From assembly GCF_000497045.1 (NCBI RefSeq), contig NW_015961965.1:128779-192778 (forward strand): a DNA stretch of 64,000 nucleotides, given 5' to 3'. The notes under the pieces are model-generated. The model was not told the origin of the DNA. It saw only the letters and a program-made list of their open reading frames with translations, and did no database searches. Within the stretch, counting starts at the first letter, position 1, and every line of letters starts with the position of its first letter. Origin of the DNA: Kalmanozyma brasiliensis GHG001. Taxonomy: Eukaryota > Basidiomycota > Ustilaginomycetes > Ustilaginales. The translations under genes and the position numbers were made by a program. Shown piece by piece: positions 39,865 through 49,858 of this stretch.

Positions 39865-40504
39865 GTAAGAGAACCTGCTGGTGCTGCTGCTGCGGGGTGC
39901 GCGGCGGCTGATTCGGAGTCGATTGCTGCTGCTGTTGCTGCTGATGTTGTTGCTGCTGTTGTTGCAGAAGATGCATTTGCTGCTGCTGCTGGAGCTGCAT
40001 CTGTTGCTGTTGTTGCTGCTGAGCGAAAGCCATGTTGGCGGCGGACATGGGCGGACGCTGATGCTGAGCGTTGACCATGTGAGGCTGGTTTGCCTGTGCA
40101 ATCCTCATCTGCGCCTGATGTTGTTGCATAGTGGGATGATAGGCAGAAGAAGCGGAGGCAGGGTTTGCCATATGGACGGGCTGGGTGACGGACGCAGAAG
40201 CGGGAGCGCCACCAAAGATGGCGGGCTGCTGCTGCTGGTGTTGGTGTTGCTGAGGGTGCTGCGGCTGCATGTGCGGATGGAGCTGCTGCGGATGAGGGTG
40301 CTGCTGTGGTTGCTGTTGCTGCTGATGCGGGGCCTGCTGCATCTGTTGATGAGGCTGCTGCTGCTGTTGTTGTGCGGCATGCTGAGTGTAGACCGAAGGC
40401 TGCATAGCGAAGGCGGCGTTGGGAGGCATGCCACCGGGATGCTGCGGCTGCTGCTGCTGTTGCGGCATGTGCTGCTGCATGTGAAAGGCGTTATTGGGCA
40501 TCAT
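37973..40504 (-). CDS. LIM-domain-binding (LDB/SEUSS) transcriptional co-regulator, Gln-rich
   Basis: 843 residues from the ATG at 40504; a longer frame uses a TTG at 40522. About 270 N-terminal residues are Gln/His/Pro-rich with many poly-Q runs, then a Pro/Ser/Thr spacer. The LIM-bd domain lies at about 425-770: GVLRLLQYSEALSSAG, GYWRAFVNEFFVPTG, SKATFLSSFDSGWQVQM, RLESLDFTVHAHTGFIPRM and, after an acidic insert, YGISLRAMRCLEITESVCQL. The fungal relatives are Aspergillus PtaB, Candida/Saccharomyces Mfg1 and S. pombe Adn3, which partner Flo8/Som1-type factors to control filamentation, adhesion and biofilm. In a dimorphic smut-type fungus a morphogenesis role would be natural but is inferred. 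A Lys/Arg motif (KRKGKMAPSPSPK) near the end is a likely nuclear signal. Confidence 0.88.
39780..40470 (-). repeat. CAG/CAA-rich poly-glutamine coding tract
   Basis: Interrupted CAG/CAA runs (read as CTG/TTG on the plus strand) code for poly-Gln in the LDB-like protein, densest at 39826-40022. The CAG/CAA mixture limits simple trinucleotide slippage. Confidence 0.85.
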
Positions 40505-41730
40505 GATGGCAATTGACGCCAAGAGGCATCAGACGCTCCCGATGCCGCGAGAAGAATTGGGAGAATGGGTGTCACAGCTGTCGACGAGGAGGGACAGCAT
40601 GGACTGGAGCGGGATGAGAAGTGAGCGCGATGGACGCGCCTGAGCGGCGACGGCAAGGCACGGTAACGCGACAAGAATGTGAGGTTGGCCGTAGCGCAAC
40701 GATGGCTGACAGGCAAGAGACTGAGGGGCGCGGTCGAATGCGTTGGGGTTGGTCAAGAAGACATGGTCCGCTGTGCGTCGTGGTGGAAGTGATATCGTGG
40801 TCGAGGAGGGGACAAAGAGCGCGAGAAGGTTTAAGTTGAGCGATTAGACTCGAATTTAGAGTCCGTGCTGCTGATGCTGCTGCTGCTCATGACGGCTGCT
40901 TGCTGATGGTCTGCTTGCTGAGCTGCTGAGATGCGCTGCTTGCCGCTGTCAGTTGGGCTGAATTTAAGCAGACAAACAGCCGCTCAACGCCCTGCTCCTT
41001 GGCAATCAGCTGCCAAACAGATTCCAAAGCGCGCCTTGAGCCCTATAATCGATCCCAGCCAGGCCCGAGCCCACGACGCAGCAAGCAAACTTGCGGCATG
41101 TCATCCAGATACGATCATAGTCAATGTCAGCAGCAGTCACCTGAACCGGCTTTCAGTCACAGGCACGCCTGAAGTCTAGCCGCCTTTGTGTGTGTATGTG
41201 TGTGTGTGCTTGGGCCTGCTGGTGTGGATCGACCGATCTGGCTCGGTTCGTGCTCCCGATTTCAAGCTATCTAGTCGCGTCAAAAGTGACTGCCTCCTAT
41301 CATGGCCAAACAGAAGGCCACCCGATGCTGTTTCTCTTGTCAAATTGGCCTGGCGAGTTGGAAGGAATTGGCAATTTCGAGTGGGTTTGGGTGACAAGGG
41401 ACAGACAGCGCAGAGCCGAGTCGTTCTTCGTCTCTCTCGTCCTCGTCTCATCTCTCTTTGCTCGGTCTCGTCCTGCCCTTTCTTCATCTCTTCTCGTTTC
41501 ATCCTTCTTCCCGCGCTCTCCCTTTTGGCGTCTCACGGTCCCACGCAGCCCTTCATTTCGCTCTGCGGTGGTCTGCACCGGTGCATACCCTCTTACGCCT
41601 TGCACCACAGCGCCCTCGTTCGTATCCGGCATCCACACTGCACACCGCGCAAGCAGCCGTCACCGCTGTTCGTTTTCCCCTTGGCTTATCCATTGGCATG
41701 CTCTAGACATCTCGCATACCCTTCCTCATC
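40505..41730. promoter_or_regulatory. Divergent promoter, LDB-like gene / ARS2
   Basis: 1.2 kb with no supported gene. It contains a GCTGCTGATGCTGCTGCTGC stretch near 40868-40890 outside the coding region, a TG repeat at 41187-41208 and a strongly pyrimidine-rich tract at about 41420-41535 before the ARS2 start. The last is a likely transcription-start region. Confidence 0.45.
41187..41208. repeat. (TG)n microsatellite with one interruption
   Basis: TGTGTGTGTATGTGTGTGTGTG type run in the ARS2 upstream region; Z-DNA-prone alternating purine-pyrimidine sequence. Confidence 0.85.
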
Positions 41731-44193
41731 ATGGATTACAGATCTTCCTATCGTCCATATGACCGTTCCGGTCCACCTCCAGACTCGTATGCATCTGCAC
41801 CCTTAGACGATCCTTACGATCGCACCAGGAAACGTGGTCGTTCGCCTTCTCCTTCCTACTACCGCGACGAGAGGCGTACAAGCGGCTACAACGACTATCC
41901 TTCTGCCGATCCATGGGACCGTCCTTCGCGAGACTACCGTGAGCCATCTCCTTATGCATCGCGACCACCCGCCTACGACAACTATCGCGGCGCAGATCCA
42001 TACGATGATCGCTCCGAGCGCAATCGAGCTCAAGAATGGGACCGATACTACCGCGAGCATGATCAGCGAGACCGCGACTACCGCCCCTCGCCCTACGAGG
42101 ATCGCGAGCGCTACGAAGCCAGGTCTAGGTACGACGACCCTCCACCTCCTTCCAGAGACGACCGTCCACGTTACCGCGAACGCGAACGCAACTATCCCAA
42201 CAACGACACACAGTATCGCAGGGATGATGCGCCGCACGCCTCCGACTCCGGTGCAAGGCCGCCCTTTGAGCCTCGTCCAGCTCCCGATCCCATGCAGTCC
42301 GACAATTTGCTTACATTCCGCCAGTATGCTCAGATGATCAAGGCCGCGCATCCATCCGCACGCGACAGGTCCATCGATCAGCCTGCCACTCAGGAGCTTT
42401 ACGACGCCTACCAGACCTACAAAGCTGCGTTCAACAAGAAGGCCATCGCTGCCTTCTTTGAGCAGCGCAGACACGAGGCATGGTTCCAGGAGAAGTACTC
42501 GCCTGCAGAGCCCTGGGTCAGCGCTCGTAATGACCGGAAGCGAGCCGCTCGTGCTGGCAAGAAGCAGGCTTGGCTCCAAGAGCTGCAGGAGGGCAAGCTC
42601 GACAAGCTCAACTACGACATCCAGGACTCGGACGAGCGGTCCGACTCGCGCAGACGCGCCGACTCGTACGACGGCGACAACCACCAGGATCACCGTGGCG
42701 GTCGATCCGAGCCTGGTGATGTCACGCTTCTTTCGCGCTACGGTGAACCAGAAGTACTGCATGCCGAGCAGGCTATCATTCCCGCCTGCAACCACCAGAT
42801 CCTCGTCAAGACCTTCCCTGCTGACGTGTCAAGAGAGAAGCTCGAGGACGTTCTGAAAACCAAGCCAGGGTTCCGATACGTGGCTCTAGGCGAGCCACAC
42901 GTGGCCAAGCGATGGCACCGCGTCGGTTGGGCCATGTACGACCCTGACATTGACATGGACGATACTCTCAACGCGCTTCAAGGCAAGGAAGTCGATGGCT
43001 TCTCTCTCAACCTCGCCCCCTGCACCAAGCCCACCTCGAGCAAGGTCCGCACAGTCCCCGAGTATGCCAACTCCTTCCACCGCCTGCTCATCGATCTTAA
43101 ACACTGCAAGCAGCTGCTCGAGCGATTCGAGACGGAGGACCGCGAAGTGCTCTTCCGTGACGCCGCTTCACCTGATACCTCATCGGACAGCAAGCCCTGG
43201 TTGGAGATCAGCGGATCCGACGCCATCCTGCATCGCATCCGTCAGATCGAGACCGACCTGGTGGACGACGATCTCGAGCGCGGCTACGACCCTGACGAGC
43301 CCTCCTCCAAACGCGAAGATCGTCGTCGAGCCCTCAAGCATCAGCTCGACCTGCATCTCGACCTGCTGCGCACCGTCTACCACTGCGACTACTACATCTC
43401 GCTCGTGTGCGAATTCGAAGAAGAACTCCTCCGCCGCAGTCCGCGTCACGGACGCAAGCAGCCTCCTCCGGGAACGCTCGTTGAAGACCCACGGGAGAAC
43501 ACCAACGACGAATCGTGGGCACGCAGTGTCGATCAAAAGACCAGCCTGCTGCTCGCCGACGACAAGACGGACCTCACCGACCTCGGCGGCAAAAGCATCA
43601 GTGACGAGCTCATGACCGCCGCGCTGACGTACATCAAGGAGGAGGAGAAGGAGAAGCACCGCTGCACCGTCGACGTCAACGGCGCCCAGTGCGGCAAGCT
43701 GTTCAAAGCGGCCATCTTCGTTCAGAAGCATGTTCTGAATAAGCATCGTGGGTTCATCGAGGGGGTGGCGGGGGAGACGTTGGATGAGGTACGGTTCTTC
43801 AATGCGTACGTGAGGGATCCTTGTAGGGCTACGAGTCAGCCTCCGAAGGATGGCCCCGGAGGCGGGCCGGCACTAGCGCAGCGGCTGGAGGGTGGTGCCA
43901 ATGGGGGAATGTTCGGTTCTGGCGGGAGGATGGGCATGATCCGATTCGGCAATGCGAGTGCCATCGATTCGCCAAGGAGAGGTCCACCGGGAGGCAACGG
44001 AGGAGGTGCAGCGCTGGGCATGCGACTCGGCGGCGTGGTCGCCGCTGCAGATGCGGGTCAAGGACCACAGGTCATTCCAGACCCCCTGCCGCCCGCGCCT
44101 AAGCCGTTGGACCCGCGCGCCCAGAGAGCTGCACCCAAGAGCTACCAGGATCTCGACGGCGCTGCCGAGGGAGACGTCGATCTGGCTTACTGA
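41731..44193 (+). CDS. ARS2: ARS2/SERRATE zinc-finger RNA effector (S. pombe Pir2 type)
   Basis: 820 residues, intronless. The first 190 residues are Arg/Asp/Tyr/Ser-rich, with many RDY and YDDR repeats. The conserved body begins at LLTFRQYAQMIK and runs through NKKAIAAFFEQRRHEAWFQEKYSP, a helical block and an RRM-like middle region (NHQILVKTFPADVSREKLED), then LDLHLDLLRTVYHCDYYI. The ARS2 zinc finger is HRCTVDVNGAQCGKLFKAA with VQKHVLNKHRGFI. The Gly-rich C-terminus ends in a short acidic tail (GAAEGDVDLAY) of the kind that contacts the cap-binding complex. ARS2 links capped Pol II transcripts to export, 3' processing or exosome decay, and in S. pombe Pir2 acts in silencing. The gene for its direct partner CBP80 lies tail to tail, 212 bp away. 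Confidence 0.94.
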   Translation: MDYRSSYRPYDRSGPPPDSYASAPLDDPYDRTRKRGRSPSPSYYRDERRTSGYNDYPSADPWDRPSRDYREPSPYASRPPAYDNYRGADPYDDRSERNRAQEWDRYYREHDQRDRDYRPSPYEDRERYEARSRYDDPPPPSRDDRPRYRERERNYPNNDTQYRRDDAPHASDSGARPPFEPRPAPDPMQSDNLLTFRQYAQMIKAAHPSARDRSIDQPATQELYDAYQTYKAAFNKKAIAAFFEQRRHEAWFQEKYSPAEPWVSARNDRKRAARAGKKQAWLQELQEGKLDKLNYDIQDSDERSDSRRRADSYDGDNHQDHRGGRSEPGDVTLLSRYGEPEVLHAEQAIIPACNHQILVKTFPADVSREKLEDVLKTKPGFRYVALGEPHVAKRWHRVGWAMYDPDIDMDDTLNALQGKEVDGFSLNLAPCTKPTSSKVRTVPEYANSFHRLLIDLKHCKQLLERFETEDREVLFRDAASPDTSSDSKPWLEISGSDAILHRIRQIETDLVDDDLERGYDPDEPSSKREDRRRALKHQLDLHLDLLRTVYHCDYYISLVCEFEEELLRRSPRHGRKQPPPGTLVEDPRENTNDESWARSVDQKTSLLLADDKTDLTDLGGKSISDELMTAALTYIKEEEKEKHRCTVDVNGAQCGKLFKAAIFVQKHVLNKHRGFIEGVAGETLDEVRFFNAYVRDPCRATSQPPKDGPGGGPALAQRLEGGANGGMFGSGGRMGMIRFGNASAIDSPRRGPPGGNGGGAALGMRLGGVVAAADAGQGPQVIPDPLPPAPKPLDPRAQRAAPKSYQDLDGAAEGDVDLAY

Positions 44194-44405
44194 GTCTCGT
44201 CGCTCACACCAACAATGAAAATTTCGATCCTCACCTTTCAGATCATTGCAAGCGCTCGTGTGCAGATCCGACTGTGAGGACGGCTGTAGACCCCATGGAC
44301 GTGGCGTCTGAACACAAAGGCTGAGAGACATCGTCCCGCGCAGGCGATATCGCAGCAGCACACATCTCTCGATCACATTGAACCTGTTTCAAATTGCATC
44401 TCTTT

Positions 44406-47400
44406 TCACTCGGAAAGCACGTCGATCGCGCGCTCCAACCACTCCCTCGTCCTCTCTCCCGTCTCACCATCCGTCTCTCCGAAACAATTCGTCAGGAGCG
44501 TCTGTCGGTTCTGCAGCAGTTGCCGGTTAAAGCAGCGCACAAACTGCTTGTACCACGAGCTGATCCACCATTGCGTCCACTCGTCCTGACTGCCGTCGGC
44601 GGAGAGGAGGAGATTCTTGAACCCGGTGACGGAGAGGATGAGCACTTTGCGCTGTTCGCTCTTGATCGCGTCGAGGTTTGCCAGGGCTTCGGTGGAGGAT
44701 GGTTCGGCGGACTTTTCCTCGGGTCGGATGGGGAGGGTTGCGCTGGTGGGAAAGAGCGGTTCAGCTTTTTCCGGAGCTGCTTCGGGTTCATCGCTAAACG
44801 GCAACCCTGCGGCGGCGGCGGCCTCTTTTCGTTCGGCTTCCTCGCCTTCCTTCCGCTGAATCTCCTCGAGTCGCTTCTGCAGCTGATCCACCCGCCCATT
44901 CACTTTTTCAAGAGTCAAACGCAGCAGCGTCCACGTGTTGAACCCCGCCCAACCCTCCCTCTCTCCACCGGTCCGAATCGCCCCCGGCTCATCCACCGGC
45001 GGACTAAAGATGAACTCCACCACATCCGCCGGCTCCACAATGCGATACTGCAACAGCTTATCCACCACGATGTGCACCCACTGCTGACTGGCGTTCCAGA
45101 ACCTCACCGCTCCCGCTAGGATCGCTGCGCGCATGCGACCACTGCGCGACAATTGACGGAGCAACGCATGGTAGCGCTCAACAATGTTGAGAAAGTGCGA
45201 GAACGAACGGCTGCCGACCGAGAGGATGCATTGGATGGTCAGATCGCGCACTACCACATCGGCTTGGGTTGCGTTGGGTACCATGCCTGCAGAGGTCTCT
45301 GTAGGAAGGGAGGTGGTAGTCTCGATGATCGAGGACTTAAACGTCTCGAAATCAGCAAGGATGACCTCGGCAGAAGCTTTAGCTTTGATCGAGTTGATCA
45401 ATCGACCCGCCTGCGCCGCGTACGGATGCGCCTCGTCGGCATAGGTAAACGTCGCCCCCGGCTCCTGTTTGGGTAGAGCCAACGCCTGGATCTCGGCAGG
45501 CAAGGTCTGCTGCACCCGCTCAAAGTACGCCAGTCGGATCTCGAGCTCCACGATCCGACGCATAAACACCACCTTCGGGTGCGTAGCAGGCAGCGACGTG
45601 TCCGGAATCCACTCCTTCCACGCCCATCCAAAGTTGAAGTTGGACAGGTGGATGGCGAACCAGTCGGCAAAGCGGTGGACTGTCTCGACGTCGATGTTGG
45701 TGGGCGAGGAGAGGGCGTTGTAGAAGGTGCGGATGGTCCGACCGAGTGAGGGGGCGACGGTGCCAGGGGTGAGGGTGACGATCTCGCGCAGCAGGCCGGT
45801 GTAGTAGAGCGGGTTGCGCGGCGGAGCGGGGAGAACAAAGGCGGTGGAGAGGATGGTCTCCACCAGCAGGTCGTCGAGCGAGTATCCGCTCTCGTCCGGA
45901 TGCTGGGGGTCGTCCATCTCGCCGAATAGACCGGCCTCGGGCGAGTTCTTGGAAGAGAAGGTGCCGCGACGCACCCAGTTGGGCAGATCGAGGATGAGCT
46001 TGGCCGCCTCCTTGCGATTGACCTCGTATAGGTCGATCATGTCGGCCAGCACGGCGCGCAGCACCACCGATGCGGGAGAGGCCACCTTCGGCAGCGTGTT
46101 GGAAAACCATCGTGGTTGCAGACTGACACGCTCGGGTCCGACAGCCGCCTTCTTTTCTTCCAGCTCGCCCTTGCCCGTGTCGATCTTGCGTCGCTTGACC
46201 TGGTGCTCGCCGAGCTGGGCGTACGCCACGTCCAGACCCTGGTCCTCCGCGTCCTCCTCAGGCGGAACGAGCACGTCTGGCAGGGACACGATGCGCTTCC
46301 CCTCGGGCACTTGCGTTGCAGCGGGCGAGATGGCGGCGGGAAGGAGGTCCGAAGGCACGGGCAAGAAGATGGGTCTTCTGTAGTCTCTCGCCCTGAGCTC
46401 CTCCAACGCCTTGACGGCATCCGAGAAGCCTTCGAGCCAGATGGCTTCAAGGTCGTGCACAGGCTCAGTGAGCTCCACTTCGACCTTGCGTGCTGCATCG
46501 TAAGTGACCACTTTTTGGATCAGGTCGTCGAGCTCGGCGCGCGCCCCTTCGCTGTCGCTCAAGAGGTCCTGACCGGCGCGGCAGAGGGTTTCGATGATGC
46601 ACATAGCGGCTCGATCCGCCCTTGCTGCTGCTACCGCCGGCTCCTCCAGCACGGCCGCAAATGAGGCCAACAGCGTACGCAGCGAATGAGCAGGGATGAT
46701 GTGAAGCGGGACTAGCGCGGCAAAGAGGTGCAGGCTCAGACGCGTGTTCCTCCAGAGGCGCGCGTCGAGGTAGCTGCGGAAGGCCTTGACGAGGTCCTTG
46801 ACGATGGTGATGCCCAGCGAGTCGGGATCGGAACTTGGTGCAGCTGCCATCTCTTGGTCTTGATCGGCGTCGAGGTCAGCGTCGTCCGGGTTTCGCGGGG
46901 GAGGAGCGGCGGGCTTGGACTGTTGCGAGAGGCAGAGGAAGCCGATCAATGCGGCGATGAGGGGAGTCTTGTGAGGTTGCTCGGTGACCATGACCCTGAA
47001 GGCACCCGTGATGGGCTCGATGCCATCTGTCGCCTTGTCTTCGATCCAGCGTGCCATCTTGAGAAGGTCAGAAGGAGGATGAAAGTCCTTCTCCTCGCCG
47101 AGCTTGAAGAGTTGCGAACGAATGTATCGGATCCGGTTCTCTTCGCGCTGTTCTACGGATGGCTGCTGCTGCTGGTATCCTCCTCCTCCACCGCCACCAC
47201 GAGCGCCTTGATAGTATCCACCGCCACCGCCGCCGCCGCCAGATTGACGGCCGCCTCGGCCTCCACGACGAGGTGCCCAACCCTGGTCTCGCGCACCATA
47301 GCCTCCTCCTGCACCACCGCCGCTGCCGTATGCGCCATTGCCATTGCCGTTGTTATAGGACTGCTGATACTGCTGGCCGTATCCGGAGCCAGCGCTCGAT

Positions 47401-47420
47401 GGCTGATCCCATCCGTCCAT
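44406..47420 (-). CDS. CBC1: Nuclear cap-binding complex large subunit CBP80
   Basis: 1004 residues from the ATG at 47420; the frame extends 20 codons upstream only through a GTG. The first 85 residues are a Gly/Tyr/Gln and RGG-rich extension (PRRGGRGGRQ, GGGGGYYQGARGG) not found in human NCBP1. The MIF4G-1 domain follows (IRYIRSQLFKLGEEKDFHPP, HKTPLIAALIGFLCL, RLSLHLFAALVPLHIIP, RAAMCIIETLCRAG). Further MIF4G-like domains continue (RWFSNTLPKVASPASVVLRA, FAIHLSNFNFGWAWKEW, RTFYNALSSPTNIDVETVHRF), and a C-terminal helix bundle ends WLERAIDVLSE. CBP80 with CBP20 binds the m7G cap in the nucleus and recruits ARS2 and export factors. It diverges from SPT4 across 256 bp. Confidence 0.95.
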   Translation of the reverse strand: MDGWDQPSSAGSGYGQQYQQSYNNGNGNGAYGSGGGAGGGYGARDQGWAPRRGGRGGRQSGGGGGGGGYYQGARGGGGGGGYQQQQPSVEQREENRIRYIRSQLFKLGEEKDFHPPSDLLKMARWIEDKATDGIEPITGAFRVMVTEQPHKTPLIAALIGFLCLSQQSKPAAPPPRNPDDADLDADQDQEMAAAPSSDPDSLGITIVKDLVKAFRSYLDARLWRNTRLSLHLFAALVPLHIIPAHSLRTLLASFAAVLEEPAVAAARADRAAMCIIETLCRAGQDLLSDSEGARAELDDLIQKVVTYDAARKVEVELTEPVHDLEAIWLEGFSDAVKALEELRARDYRRPIFLPVPSDLLPAAISPAATQVPEGKRIVSLPDVLVPPEEDAEDQGLDVAYAQLGEHQVKRRKIDTGKGELEEKKAAVGPERVSLQPRWFSNTLPKVASPASVVLRAVLADMIDLYEVNRKEAAKLILDLPNWVRRGTFSSKNSPEAGLFGEMDDPQHPDESGYSLDDLLVETILSTAFVLPAPPRNPLYYTGLLREIVTLTPGTVAPSLGRTIRTFYNALSSPTNIDVETVHRFADWFAIHLSNFNFGWAWKEWIPDTSLPATHPKVVFMRRIVELEIRLAYFERVQQTLPAEIQALALPKQEPGATFTYADEAHPYAAQAGRLINSIKAKASAEVILADFETFKSSIIETTTSLPTETSAGMVPNATQADVVVRDLTIQCILSVGSRSFSHFLNIVERYHALLRQLSRSGRMRAAILAGAVRFWNASQQWVHIVVDKLLQYRIVEPADVVEFIFSPPVDEPGAIRTGGEREGWAGFNTWTLLRLTLEKVNGRVDQLQKRLEEIQRKEGEEAERKEAAAAAGLPFSDEPEAAPEKAEPLFPTSATLPIRPEEKSAEPSSTEALANLDAIKSEQRKVLILSVTGFKNLLLSADGSQDEWTQWWISSWYKQFVRCFNRQLLQNRQTLLTNCFGETDGETGERTREWLERAIDVLSE

Positions 47421-47676
47421 GTTGTGTTGAAATGCAGTTGAGACTGGATGAATGACGAGAAGAATGGGAGAAAGAAGCACGGTCCGCGTTGCTTCGTTTC
47501 ATCTTCCACATTTTGGCAGAGTCGGTTCGCTGCTCGGGATTCGGGCTTGCTGCGCCTGCACAGAGAGCAACTTGGAGCTCAGTCCTCGGCAGCCATTCAA
47601 CACGACCTCCTCTTCCTCACACCACCTCCAAGCCACAGCTGAAGAGCTAGGATCGACACAGTACACACAGCTCACA

Positions 47677-48140
47677 ATGTCGGCAAGGAAGGAAAAGCTT
47701 CGAGCGTGTCTGCGCTGTCAATTTGTTCAGTCACCAAGAGACTTTCACCTGAAAGGGTGTCCCAACTGCGAACCGGTTCTCGAGGTAGGTAGTCCCAGCA
47801 GCGCGCATCTGTCACTCGGTAACGAATACTGACGTGTCCGCATTTATACCCACGATGCTCGACGGACCAACAGATGCAAGGCAGTCAAGACCGAGTGGCC
47901 GAATGCACGACGTCCAACTTTGACGGGATGATCTCAATGCTGCGACCCGAGGAGAGCTGGGTCGCCAAGTGGCAGCGCATCGGTTAGTTGCAGTCGCACG
48001 CAAGGACGTTTCCAATACAGTGCTATCGATGCTGACTCTCGTTCAATCTCTGCTCGGATGTTGCGATTGCAGAAAAGCGCTTGCCAGGCCTCTACGCAGT
48101 CAAGGTGGTCGGCAGGCTACCCGAAGGCACCGAAGCCTGA
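47677..48140 (+). CDS. SPT4: Transcription elongation factor Spt4
   Basis: Three exons: 47677-47784, 47874-47982 and 48073-48140, with introns of 89 and 90 nt (GTAGGT...CAACAG, with TACTGAC inside the first; GTTAGT...TTGCAG). The spliced protein is 94 residues, near the yeast length of 102. Exon 1 has a C4 zinc finger, Cys11-x2-Cys14 (ACLRC) and Cys28-x2-Cys31 (GCPNCEPVLE). Exon 2 gives SNFDGMISMLRPEESWVAKW, and exon 3 LPGLYAVKVVGRLPEG, all hallmark Spt4 sequence. Spt4 pairs with Spt5 in DSIF, which rides on RNA polymerase II and promotes processive elongation. No single frame contains it, so it is easily missed. It converges on SSN8 with 90 bp between stops. Confidence 0.96.
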
Positions 48141-48230
48141 TCCACAGCATATCCCCTTTTCTCGGCTCTCTTCAATTCTTCTTCTCTCAAATGTATTGAT
48201 ACAAAGGTCATCATTGCTTACAAGTACACT

Positions 48231-49587
48231 CTATCGACCAGCCCTTCTCTCGGCTGTCCCGCTGCCACTGTGCTCCCTCGCCTTGGCTAGCAAATCCAAC
48301 CGCCTCGACTCCCTCATCCTCTCGAGCAACGCCACCATGCCCGGTCCATCGCTGATCAACCCCGCAACGTCCTTCTGCAGCGCATATCCGCTGATGATCT
48401 CCTGCACGATCTCGGCCAGCAGCGGGAGCGAGACGTTTAAGCTTGCGAACCACGTGAGCGCTTCCTGGCTTGGTGGGGTGGGCTGTTCTTGTTTGGTCGC
48501 TGCGAGCAGCTCGGCGGGGGTCGAGTTTGGGTTGTCGAGGATGGACTGGATGTTGGTTCCGTACGAATCTCGTTTGTGCTGCATCGTTTGGAGGGAGGCG
48601 TTGATGGTATCGCACGACCCGGGGTGGAGTGTGAGGGCGAGCCATATCGCTGCGAGCGCGACCATGTACGGTGGGTACATGAGCGGGATATCCAACTTGT
48701 AAGCGTCGTTGAGGACGAACCAGCTCATCTGCAGAACTGGCTGGTCGAACTCGGTCATCTTTGCTATTCCCCCTTCCTCTGCTGAACCGCCAGCTGCCTC
48801 CTTCTCCTCAACGCTGCTTAGGCCTTTCACCACGCCAAATGCTTCCGCCTCAATGCCCAACCCCGTCACTCCCTGCTGCCCCGTGAGACTAAAGTTTTCC
48901 ACATACCTCCCATTCCCATACGTATCGAACATACTCACCAGCGACCGATACGCATGGAACACGATCATGTCGAACTCCATCTCCTCGAGCAGATAAAACT
49001 CCATCTCGGCCAAACTCGAGTTGTCGGTCGGCATGCTGCGGAAACCGACCTCCTGGAACGAGCGCGCGGCTTCGGCGACCGCCGACTTGATGTGGATGGG
49101 CGACTCTTCCACTTTGGCTGACACGTAGACGCATGTGGCGCAGACGAGGAACGGGTCGAGCGCGCAGTACGAGTTCTTGGCGAAGAAGCGGCGGAAGAAG
49201 ACGTTGGCCGAGGCGACGACGCGCTGACGCAGGTTGAGACGCTTGCAGATTGTTGAGAGGACTGTGATGAGCAAGTGGCGTACGAAGGGATACGGCGAGA
49301 CGGTGCATGTCATGGTCAGCATTCAGTGTTCGGAAGGCAGTCCGATGGGGCTGTGTCAGCACTCACGATTCGAGAAGAAGATTCCAATGGCGGCACATTC
49401 GAGCGCTGTAGCATACTTGAGGTCCTCTTTTCTCGCCAGTTCGAGCTGCGGTCTGTCTAGCAACCAGTTGTTGCTGTCGTCGCACACAGAGTGAAGGATG
49501 TATCAGTCACCGAGGTCCACTTGAGACCATGCGCGACCTCGAGTGGGTGACATACCATTGCGTCGACGCCCAATAATTGGCCGACAT
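48231..49587 (-). CDS. SSN8: Cyclin C, Mediator kinase-module cyclin (Ssn8/Srb11)
   Basis: Three exons: 49587-49556, 49473-49367 and 49261-48231, with introns of 82 nt (GTATGT...ACAG) and 105 nt (GTGAGT...ACAG, branch GCTGACC). The product is 389 residues. The N-terminus MSANYWASTQCNNWLL and RKEDLKYAT match the conserved cyclin C helix. The first cyclin box has RLNLRQRVVASANVFFRRF, DPFLVCATCVYVSAKVEE and SLAEMEFYLLEEMEFDMIVF. A 60-residue insert precedes the second box (WFVLNDAYKLDIPLMYPPYM, ALAAIWLAL). An extended disordered tail follows. It pairs with Cdk8/Ssn3 in the Mediator kinase module, and in yeast it also triggers mitochondrial fission under stress. The longest single frame begins at an internal Met within intron 2, so exon joining is needed for the true start. 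Confidence 0.94.
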
Positions 49588-49858
49588 ATCGTCAGCATCT
49601 CCAACTTCTCCCAAAGAGATGCTGCGTGATGTCGATGGATGTGATGGTAACGATCCAAAGGTGATGGATCGTGCGTCGCCTCGGTGAATTCGAGTCTTGT
49701 TTCAGGGTCCGGTGTTGGTCCCTTTGATTCCTTCCTCATGCACAAGTTGGACCCTTTGTTCCTCGTCATGCTCGTTTCGCCTTTGCCTTTCTCTTTGTTC
49801 TCCTCCTTTGGCCCTTGCCCTTCTTCACCTCTCCCCTTCATCCTCGTATAGCGTAACG

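Noticed and set aside
39780..40470. Repeat array considered as CRISPR-like or satellite
   Set aside because: It is CAG/CAA coding for poly-Gln inside a conserved protein, with no spacer-repeat regularity.
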